Shown in pieces: positions 1-4,952 of a stretch of 6,270 bases of DNA. The notes beneath the pieces are model-generated. The model worked only from the letters and a program-made list of their open reading frames with translations. It was not told the DNA's origin and made no database searches. The DNA lies in the NCBI GenBank assembly GCA_009840065.1, contig VXON01000199.1, positions 1-6,270 of the forward strand. Direction: 5' to 3'. Source of the DNA: Cenarchaeum sp. SB0662_bin_33. GTDB taxonomy: Archaea > Thermoproteota > Nitrososphaeria > Nitrososphaerales > Nitrosopumilaceae. The position numbers and the translations under genes are program-made. Within the stretch, counting starts at the first letter, position 1, and each line of letters opens with the position of its first letter.

Positions 1-76
1 CCCACCTTTCCCCTATTGGCATGGTCAACTTCGTCTTTCCACTCAATATATGAACATGTCCGCCTACGTTTGACAT
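1..76 (-). CDS. 5' end of an unrecognised leftward protein (partial, runs off the window)
   Basis: Reading leftward from an ATG at 76-74, 25 codons stay open to the window edge. They encode MSNVGG followed by HVHILSGKTKLTMPIGERW. An in-frame TAA lies a few codons upstream of this ATG in the AT-rich spacer, so the start is well bounded. A TATA-like stretch sits about 36 nt upstream, in the divergent spacer at about 105-120, which would give a short leader of about 10 nt. I do not recognise the family. The fragment shows no signal peptide, membrane segment or known motif. An internal ATG (codon 19, followed by PIGERW) is a possible alternative start. That the gene is real is inferred from the open frame, the protein-like composition and the promoter position. 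Confidence 0.5.
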   Translation of the reverse strand, partial: MSNVGGHVHILSGKTKLTMPIGERW

Positions 77-211
77 ACTTGTTATTTAAAATAGTTTAGT
101 TATTAAAAATATAAATATTTCGATCTTTATGAAATTAATCAAAAATAATTATGACACAAAATTCTGTAGTCGTAATAGCATTTAATTAACGGAGGTAGGG
201 GTGGTAAAATA
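77..211. promoter_or_regulatory. AT-rich divergent promoter region
   Basis: This 135-bp spacer separates the leftward partial gene from the rightward stalk-subunit gene and is far richer in A/T than the flanking genes. Archaeal TATA-like candidates are AAAATATAAATATTT at about 106-120, usable in either direction, and the A/T runs at about 140-150 and 181-189 for the rightward gene. For the leftward gene the 106-120 box predicts a start site near 86. For the rightward gene the choice is unclear: a start site near 140 or near 172 would leave a leader carrying the purine-rich ribosome site at 191-204. The boxes are visible; their use is inferred. Confidence 0.45.
191..204 (+). promoter_or_regulatory. 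Ribosome binding site of the stalk-subunit-like gene
   Basis: GGAGGT at 191-196 is a near-perfect Shine-Dalgarno sequence but ends 15 nt before the ATG at 212. A second G-rich element, GGGGTGG at 198-204, ends 7 nt before it, which is the usual distance. The pair supports ATG 212 as the start and argues that this mRNA has a leader, unlike the leftward genes in the window, which look leaderless. No other start is available nearby in frame, because a TAA immediately precedes the ATG. Confidence 0.6.
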
Positions 212-553
212 ATGGTGGTTGCAGAGTCGCAGGTGACAGGCATAATCAGTGCCCTCAAGGACCTAGAATCAAGTATAGACTCTTTGGATGTAACCGTCAC
301 GGATATGAAGCGGCAGATGTCGTCTCTAGTCCAAAAAGAGATAGACCGGCTATATGAGAAGACCAGAGCGATTGCTACAACTGAGGCGGAACAGATAGTT
401 GAAGAGGCAAAAAAGTCCGCCGATGAGAGAGCTGCAAAAATAACCAATGACACCAAAGACACTCTGGAAAAACTCCATAAAGATATAGATGCGGGTTTCA
501 AGGATGCAGTTGATGTGGCCGTGGATGTCATAATGAAGCCCTCCTTGCAATAA
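212..553 (+). CDS. Coiled-coil protein resembling A/V-type ATP synthase peripheral-stalk subunit H
   Basis: This is a 113-residue, highly charged, soluble protein with no signal peptide or membrane segment. Residues about 10-100 look like one long helix or coiled coil. The central stretch (EAEQIVEEAKKSADERAAKI, about residues 59-78) has the Ala/Glu/Lys pattern of the E/H peripheral-stalk subunits of archaeal A-type ATPases. The C-terminal DIDAGFKDAVDVAVDVIM resembles the end of subunit H, where a short amphipathic segment follows the coiled coil. In that family, of about 100-110 residues, the H subunit pairs with subunit E to form the stator linking the A1 head to the membrane part. No other ATP synthase gene is visible here, so if this is subunit H it lies at the edge of, or apart from, the main cluster. 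Coiled coils mimic one another, so a different coiled-coil function is possible. Start ATG 212 is supported by the G-rich ribosome site. Confidence 0.6.
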   Translation: MVVAESQVTGIISALKDLESSIDSLDVTVTDMKRQMSSLVQKEIDRLYEKTRAIATTEAEQIVEEAKKSADERAAKITNDTKDTLEKLHKDIDAGFKDAVDVAVDVIMKPSLQ

Positions 554-607
554 AAATATTAACGTCTGTAGAATCTGTATGTTATCAGTCCAATAGAAGA
601 ATACCGT

Positions 608-1204
608 ATGGGAGTAGCGACGGCTCAAGGCAGGCCCTATTATCTGTTCACGAGCTGGCTGAGAGTCTTAAATGTAAAATTCGATGTACTAAAACCCAAT
701 CGAATGTCGCATTATACGGGCGATGTGATACTCACCACCCGAGGTGAGGTACCATCAGACAATGTGGACAAGATATTATTATACGATGATGATGTGGAGC
801 ATGGCTCTACCATCGCCTTGGCGTTACTACTACAAAGAATAGGAATCCCGGATGATAGTATGATAATAGGCCTTGACCCTGGCAGGCGTATAGGCTTCTC
901 TGTCTTTTATGGTGGTGTGGAGATAGAGAGACAGTTGTTCACATCCATGGCGGATATGGTACTTCACATACGTCACATATTCGGGCATGTCAGGTCAGGC
1001 AGGCGTGTTATACGTATTGGTGATGGGGATATGTCTGCGGCCTGGAGAATATACAGGACACTAGATGGCATTAGTGTACCGTATAAACTTGAGTTTATCA
1101 ACGAGTCTGGTACCAGTCCTAGAAAAAGGCACTGTAACAGCAGGGGGAAGCGGGACATGTTGGCAGCAAAAGCCATAGCCCAGCGAGACCAGCTGGTGAG
1201 TTGA
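608..1204 (+). CDS. Uncharacterised RNase H-fold (RuvC/YqgF-like) protein with an extra N-terminal domain
   Basis: This 198-residue protein has two parts. Residues 1 to about 83 form an N-terminal region I do not recognise (basic start, then DVILTTRGEVP and an acidic DDDVEHGS). Residues about 85-195 look like a RuvC/YqgF-type RNase H-fold domain. IIGLDPGRRIGFSVFYGG (86-103) matches the first strand and turn of that fold, with D90 as the first acidic ligand. A second strand VIRIGDGD (134-141) is followed by INESGTS (164-170), which parallels the YqgF 'DER..T' segment, with E166. KRDMLAAKAIA (181-191) parallels the final acidic helix, with D183. D90, E166 and D183 are therefore candidate metal-binding residues. 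Known relatives cleave Holliday junctions or process RNA; the substrate here is unknown. The ATG at 608 is the only good start in an open frame bounded by a TAG at 569-571, and it lacks an obvious ribosome site. Its TGA overlaps the hflX ATG by one base, suggesting translational coupling. Confidence 0.65.
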   Translation: MGVATAQGRPYYLFTSWLRVLNVKFDVLKPNRMSHYTGDVILTTRGEVPSDNVDKILLYDDDVEHGSTIALALLLQRIGIPDDSMIIGLDPGRRIGFSVFYGGVEIERQLFTSMADMVLHIRHIFGHVRSGRRVIRIGDGDMSAAWRIYRTLDGISVPYKLEFINESGTSPRKRHCNSRGKRDMLAAKAIAQRDQLVS

Positions 1205-2316
1205 TGGATTCGGCCATACTGATAACATATGATCGTCGTGATGCCGTTGATGAGGCAGAGGCCCTGTGTGAGGCGGCCGGCTACAACATATGTCACATTA
1301 TAAAACAAAAGTATCTGGATAGGCCAAAGTATGGGATCAGTGAAGAGGTGTTAAGCAGGCTAAAGAATCTGGCCAGCGGGCTAAATCCCGATGTTATAAT
1401 ATATGATGAGGTTCTCAGGCCCAGCCAAAACTACAACCTAGCATCTAGGCTACACCGGAACGTACTGGACCGGGAGACGCTCATACTGGCGATATTTGAA
1501 CGGAGGGCATCTAGCGCCGAATCACGACTACAGGTAAAGATGGCCCAGATGCGGTATGAGGCAAGTCGTGCCAAGGAGAAGGTCCGCCTAGCAAAGATGG
1601 GGGAGCAGCCGGGCTTTATGGGTATAGGCAAGTTTGAGGTGGACATATACTATAATGATATCCAACACAGGATGAACTCTGTTCGCCAAAAGTTGGAGAA
1701 GGCCGGCCGGCAGAGGAGACTTCACCGGCAGAGCCGAAGGCGCGTGGGACTTAAGACGGTCTCTCTGGCCGGCTACACCTCTGCCGGCAAGACCACACTC
1801 TTTAATGCCCTGACCGGCGAGGACAATAAGAGCAGTGATGTGCTTTTTACGACCCTGTCTACAACCACCAGGCGTTTTTACGTCAATGAGATACCATTAC
1901 TTCTATCCGATACTGTGGGGTTCATCAGCAAGCTGCCCGCCTATATGATTGATGCATTTAGATCTACTCTTGAGGAGATGATTCATGCGGATGTGACACT
2001 GGTGGTGCTGGATGCGGGCGATCCGGAGACTGACCTGCTGCGCAAGTATCGAAGCTGCATGAGTACATTGAATCGACTGGGTGTGGAAGGCCATCGCCTA
2101 GTATTTGCGCTAAACAAATCCGACAAGGTAACCGCCCCTGAGATGGCCTCCAAGGTTGATCGCCTAAACATGAAAGACAAGAGATGGGCAGCCATATCGG
2201 CCCTTACCGGCCAGGAGATGGAAAAGTTGCGTGAATTAATATTTGCAGCAGCTGGTACTATACAATATAATGATAGTAGAGGTGGCCCGGCTAGGCCAGA
2301 GATTGGTAAGGGATGA
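1204..2316 (+). CDS. hflX: GTPase HflX, archaeal type
   Basis: This is a 370-residue HflX-family GTPase of the TRAFAC/Obg-HflX class. Known members bind the large ribosomal subunit and, in bacteria, split stalled ribosomes. The N-terminal HflX domain (about 1-110) includes YDEVLRPSQNYNLASRLHRN (67-86), the family's conserved region just before the helical linker. The coiled linker (about 105-180) carries GFMGIGKFEVDIYYND in place of the bacterial GPGE-type segment. The G domain follows: G1 GYTSAGKTT (190-198), G2 TTLSTTTRR (216-224), G3 DTVGF (236-240), G4 NKSD (304-307) and G5 SAL (332-334). G1 and G2 differ slightly from the common GYTNAGKST and TLDPTTR. Length is near that of archaeal homologues and shorter than the roughly 426 of E. 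coli, mainly because the C-terminal extension is missing. I chose ATG 1204, overlapping the preceding stop as TGATG; a TTG at 1201 is also in frame. GGTGA at 1195-1199 is a close-spaced ribosome site. The 3' end overlaps trm56. Confidence 0.93.
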   Translation: MDSAILITYDRRDAVDEAEALCEAAGYNICHIIKQKYLDRPKYGISEEVLSRLKNLASGLNPDVIIYDEVLRPSQNYNLASRLHRNVLDRETLILAIFERRASSAESRLQVKMAQMRYEASRAKEKVRLAKMGEQPGFMGIGKFEVDIYYNDIQHRMNSVRQKLEKAGRQRRLHRQSRRRVGLKTVSLAGYTSAGKTTLFNALTGEDNKSSDVLFTTLSTTTRRFYVNEIPLLLSDTVGFISKLPAYMIDAFRSTLEEMIHADVTLVVLDAGDPETDLLRKYRSCMSTLNRLGVEGHRLVFALNKSDKVTAPEMASKVDRLNMKDKRWAAISALTGQEMEKLRELIFAAAGTIQYNDSRGGPARPEIGKG

Positions 2317-2791
2317 TCGGGTAACCACACATGCAGCCCTAGTATCCAGGGCATTTGGGGCTTCGCGCATATACATGAGTGACACTAATGCGGAGATACA
2401 GGATACCATGCGAGATATAAACAAAAGGTGGGGTGGCTCCTTTGATGTCATTTTAGAGGATAATATAAAAGAGATAATCAGACAGAAGAAAAGGTCCGGC
2501 TATTTTATAGTACATCTTACCATGTATGGGTATACGCTGTATGACTACCTGAAATCATATGCAACACCAGACAGGGTGCTGATTGTTATTGGCGCAGGCA
2601 AGGTACCGCGTGAGATATACGACATGGCAGACTATAACGTGTCGGTGGGGCTGCAGCCACACTCGGAGATTGCCGCACTAGCAGTCTTTTTAGATCATAT
2701 ACAGGACAAAGACCACCTAGACAGAGAGTTCCCCGGAGCCAATAAGCGGATTATTCCCAGCAGAACAGGTAAATGTGTAAGTGATTTATAA
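2270..2791 (+). CDS. trm56: tRNA (cytidine(56)-2'-O)-methyltransferase Trm56
   Basis: This 173-residue protein belongs to the archaeal Trm56 family of the SPOUT (trefoil-knot) methyltransferases. Members methylate the 2'-OH of C56 in the T-loop of tRNA using S-adenosylmethionine, generally as dimers. The N-terminus MIVEVARLGQRLVRDDRVTT (1-20), then H21, is the family signature and fixes the start at ATG 2270. A TTG 27 nt upstream is open but adds residues with no family resemblance. VHLTMYG (81-87) and LIVIGAGKVPREIYDMADYN (104-123), followed by VSVGLQPHSEIAALAVFLD (124-142), form the knotted SAM-binding region. Full length is typical. The first 47 nt lie inside the 3' end of hflX in another frame and there is no clear ribosome site, so expression probably depends on translation of hflX. 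The transcription factor gene tfe follows after 20 nt. Confidence 0.93.
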   Translation: MIVEVARLGQRLVRDDRVTTHAALVSRAFGASRIYMSDTNAEIQDTMRDINKRWGGSFDVILEDNIKEIIRQKKRSGYFIVHLTMYGYTLYDYLKSYATPDRVLIVIGAGKVPREIYDMADYNVSVGLQPHSEIAALAVFLDHIQDKDHLDREFPGANKRIIPSRTGKCVSDL

Positions 2792-2811
2792 CGGAACAAG
2801 TATTATATATT

Positions 2812-3327
2812 ATGCTCCACAAGTATGATGATCCATTTATTAGAATATCCGCCATGATTGGTGGCGATGAATATCAAAAGGTAGCCCGCTCGCTTCTTAA
2901 AACCGAGGATGCCACAGATGAGGAGATTGCTAGCTCCACAGGGCTTCGAATCAATATAGTGCGCAAGGTCCTCTATGGACTGTTTGGTAAGTCCCTGATT
3001 ACTGCCATTCGTGTCAAGGATGAGAGAAAGGGATGGTTTGTGTATAGGTGGCGAACTCGGCGCGATGAGGCAGAGTTATTCATAGAGAATCAGAAACGAC
3101 AGGTTATGGAACGGCTGCAGCAGCGACTTGATTTTGAAAACTCTACCCAGTTTTATCATTGTGGCAACGCCGACTGCCCCCGGGCCACATTTGAGGAGAC
3201 TCTAGGGGATATGTTCAAGTGCCCACACTGTGGCGGTGTCATGAACCCCAAGAATAATGAGCGCATAAAAAAGGCTCTTAAAAAGAAGATAGGCATCATA
3301 GATGCAGACATGCAGCAGACATTCTAG
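2812..3327 (+). CDS. tfe: Transcription initiation factor E (TFE, alpha subunit)
   Basis: This 171-residue homologue of the N-terminal half of eukaryotic TFIIE-alpha assists TBP and TFB in promoter opening and stabilises the RNA polymerase pre-initiation complex. Residues about 8-85 form the winged-helix domain (ATDEEIASSTGLRINIVRKV at 34-53 is its recognition-helix region; GWFVYRW at 74-80 is the wing strand). Residues about 84-110 are a charged helical linker (RRDEAELFIENQKRQVMERL at 83-102). Residues about 114-146 form a zinc ribbon with C117, C122, C137 and C140; all four ligands are present. A basic tail KKALKKKIG (153-161) follows. Length is in the archaeal TFE range (about 160-190). 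It lies 20 nt after trm56 and is probably co-transcribed with it. The TATA-like TATTATATATTATG at 2801-2814 sits too close to the ATG to give a full-length leader. Its stop interlocks with that of the converging TPR gene. Confidence 0.95.
   Translation: MLHKYDDPFIRISAMIGGDEYQKVARSLLKTEDATDEEIASSTGLRINIVRKVLYGLFGKSLITAIRVKDERKGWFVYRWRTRRDEAELFIENQKRQVMERLQQRLDFENSTQFYHCGNADCPRATFEETLGDMFKCPHCGGVMNPKNNERIKKALKKKIGIIDADMQQTF
3267..3284 (-). terminator. Candidate T-run terminators for the TPR transcript, inside tfe
   Basis: Read leftward, beyond the TPR stop codon, the strand has T6 (opposite A at 3267-3272) and T5 (opposite A at 3280-3284), about 40-57 nt downstream of the stop. Archaeal termination often needs only short U-runs. 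On the other strand these bases encode the lysine-rich tail of TFE, so the runs may be coding by-products. Confidence 0.3.
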
Positions 3328-4061
3328 TCTTTTTTAAAAGGGTTGTTTTCATGGGGGTTCTTCTTACCCAGTCTTCTCATATCATCCAGACATAACTGAT
3401 GAAATACGGTACAACCATTACTCTTGGCATCAGATATTATACGAGATATATCATCATCAAGCAACCCCTGCGCGGCCAGGAATGACTCATCATTAAGCCC
3501 CAATGAGTCATACGCGCCGGTTCGGGCGGTAACGGCTTCGGTCAGAGAAGGGTCAACGGTTAATGCCTCATTATACCAATGTATGGACTCTTTGAGCAGG
3601 CCCCGTCTCTCATATATCAGTGCCATATTCAGTAGCGCCGTCACATTATGTGGGTCTTGCTGTAGTACGCGCTTAAAGTATGAGATAGCATCCTCATACC
3701 TGTCCAACTCCGCGGATGCCAGCCCCGCGCTGTTCAGGGCCCACGTATCGGAGGCATCCACCCTTAGTAACTTGTTACAGCAGTGTATTGTGGCATCGTA
3801 ACGCCGAAGGTTCTCTAGGGCATGTATCTTGTTATGCAGCGCATACACATCATCAGCGTTCGTCTTTAGTACCTCATCACAGTACAGAAGTGCTTTGTCA
3901 AATTCTTCTAGGTGCAGGCATGTCAGTGCCATATTTTGGAGTGCCAGTATATCGGCGGGGTTCTTTTTTAGTAGTACCTGACAATAGTCGTACATCTCTT
4001 CGAATCTCTTCGAATCATATAATCGATTTATTACATTTGACGGCTCCAGTATGCCCACCAT
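3324..4061 (-). CDS. Tetratricopeptide (TPR) repeat protein
   Basis: This 245-residue soluble protein is built from about five to six consecutive 34-residue TPR units from residue 3 to about 205, with the expected alternation of small and large residues. Examples are ADILALQNMALTCLHLEEFD (36-55), the unit at 104-137 (DTWALNSAGLASAELDRYED at 105-124) and NVTALLNMALIYERRGLLKE (139-158), the clearest units. TPR arrays are protein-binding scaffolds; no catalytic domain is present, and the partner cannot be inferred. The C-terminal 40 residues leave the repeat pattern and end in a charged tail. There is no signal peptide. The start at ATG 4061-4059 is supported by a TATA-like box about 30 nt upstream and the absence of a ribosome site, which suggests a near-leaderless mRNA. 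It lies 32 nt downstream of the CitE-like gene in the same direction, so read-through is also possible. Its stop overlaps that of tfe by 4 nt. Confidence 0.88.
   Translation of the reverse strand: MVGILEPSNVINRLYDSKRFEEMYDYCQVLLKKNPADILALQNMALTCLHLEEFDKALLYCDEVLKTNADDVYALHNKIHALENLRRYDATIHCCNKLLRVDASDTWALNSAGLASAELDRYEDAISYFKRVLQQDPHNVTALLNMALIYERRGLLKESIHWYNEALTVDPSLTEAVTARTGAYDSLGLNDESFLAAQGLLDDDISRIISDAKSNGCTVFHQLCLDDMRRLGKKNPHENNPFKKD
3328..3340 (+). terminator. Candidate T-run terminator of the rightward block, immediately after tfe
   Basis: Directly after the tfe TAG comes TC followed by six T residues (3330-3335) and AAAAG. A T-run just past a stop is the usual archaeal intrinsic signal. 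There is no strong stem-loop. The same bases encode the FKKD C-terminus of the TPR protein on the other strand, so the T-run could be incidental. Confidence 0.4.
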
Positions 4062-4082
4062 AACTTGTATGTCTTATAGGCG

Positions 4083-4097
4083 AACTAAAATATTTAA
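4083..4097 (-). promoter_or_regulatory. TATA-like promoter of the TPR gene
   Basis: On the minus strand TTAAATATTTTA (opposite 4086-4097) is centred about 30 nt upstream of the TPR ATG at 4061. Transcription would begin within a few bases of the start codon. It overlaps the stop codon of the CitE-like gene (4094-4096), so the promoter is partly embedded in the preceding gene. No Shine-Dalgarno sequence lies between the box and the ATG, which fits a leaderless message. Confidence 0.5.
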
Positions 4098-4945
4098 TTT
4101 GTGGACTTGGTCGCATTCAAAACCGCCACGGCCTGCTTGTAGTGCACCTTATCAATCATCTTGCCATCCAAAGTGGTGGCACCCCTCCCCATCTTTAATG
4201 TCGTCTGATATGTCTCATATACGCGCCTAGCCCATCTTATCTCCGATGGTGTGGGAGCAAATAACCTGTGTGTTGTATCAATCTGCATAGGATGAATCAG
4301 TGATTTGCCCGAATATCCCAGATTCCGGCCAAATGTACAGTCGGCCTCAAATCCTTTCATATCATGTATGTCCTGCCATATGCCATCAATTGCCGTTATA
4401 CCTGCAGCAGCAGCATCAACGGGTATCTTAGAGCGGGAATAATAGGCGGTCTTTGTGTCTTTTGTGTATTCCATACCCATGTCGTTGAGCAGATCAAATA
4501 TTCCAAACACCACACTGCATACCCTATCATTACCCGCAATGTCATATGTATTTAGTACACCGGCCGCCGACTCTATGGATGGCAGTAACAAAGTTCTACA
4601 TCCTGCCGGCTCCAACTCCTTTACCATGTCTAGTATCTTACCCAACTCCTCGACATTATTCACTTTTGGTATTACAACTCCGTCAGGCGGCGCCCTCCTC
4701 ATTATATACTTGAGGTCATCAGCATACAGACCCGTACCGAGGTTGTTTATTCGTACAAATACAGAGTCCGGCCTATCCTCCCGCAATGTATCTGATATAA
4801 GCCGTCTGGCCTCGTTCTTTTGGTTTAGCGGGACCGAGTCTTCTAGGTCTAGGCAGATTATATCTGCGTTCAGCGTAAAAGATTTTGCAAGGAATTTAGG
4901 GTTATTTCCTGGTACAAAAATAAGGCTGCGGAATAGGTTTGACAT
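4094..4945 (-). CDS. CitE/HpcH-HpaI family CoA-ester lyase homologue
   Basis: This 283-residue protein has the full TIM-barrel pattern of the citrate lyase beta/malyl-CoA lyase superfamily, which cleaves or forms C-C bonds in (S)-malyl-, citramalyl- or citryl-CoA type substrates using Mg2+. Visible motifs in order are RSLIFVPG (6-13, with R6), CLDLEDSV (31-38), FVRINN (63-68, with R65), VIPKV (91-95), LLPSIESAAG (120-129, with metal ligand E125), VFGIFDLLNDMG (146-157, with metal ligand D151) and GYSGKSLIHP (210-219). The metal ligands and the basic residues are intact, so an active enzyme is likely. Length is typical (about 270-300). Substrate cannot be assigned: family members include malyl-CoA and citramalyl-CoA lyases and thioesterases. 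The start ATG lies 7 nt after the stop of the dehydrogenase gene; GAGGGTG at the end of that gene may act as a distant ribosome site. The two are almost certainly one operon. Confidence 0.85.
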   Translation of the reverse strand: MSNLFRSLIFVPGNNPKFLAKSFTLNADIICLDLEDSVPLNQKNEARRLISDTLREDRPDSVFVRINNLGTGLYADDLKYIMRRAPPDGVVIPKVNNVEELGKILDMVKELEPAGCRTLLLPSIESAAGVLNTYDIAGNDRVCSVVFGIFDLLNDMGMEYTKDTKTAYYSRSKIPVDAAAAGITAIDGIWQDIHDMKGFEADCTFGRNLGYSGKSLIHPMQIDTTHRLFAPTPSEIRWARRVYETYQTTLKMGRGATTLDGKMIDKVHYKQAVAVLNATKSTN

Positions 4946-4952
4946 GAATTAG

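Noticed and set aside
139..628. Leftward open frames opposite the stalk-subunit-like gene
   Set aside because: They are antisense shadows: low-complexity Ser/Phe-rich translations with no family resemblance. The rightward gene has a clear ribosome site and coiled-coil pattern.
2243..2269. Upstream TTG start for trm56
   Set aside because: The extra nine residues are not family-like. The conserved N-terminus begins at ATG 2270.
2801..2814. TATTATATATTATG as a promoter of tfe
   Set aside because: It abuts the ATG, so transcription would begin inside the gene. It is more likely just AT-rich spacer, with tfe read from the upstream promoter.
3424..4063. Rightward open frames opposite the TPR gene
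   Set aside because: The regular 34-residue TPR pattern on the other strand explains the coding; these frames are Ser/Cys-rich shadows.
4455..4952. 165-codon rightward open frame opposite the CitE-like gene
   Set aside because: It lies wholly over a gene with intact family motifs and catalytic residues, and its translation is Ser-rich with no recognisable domain.
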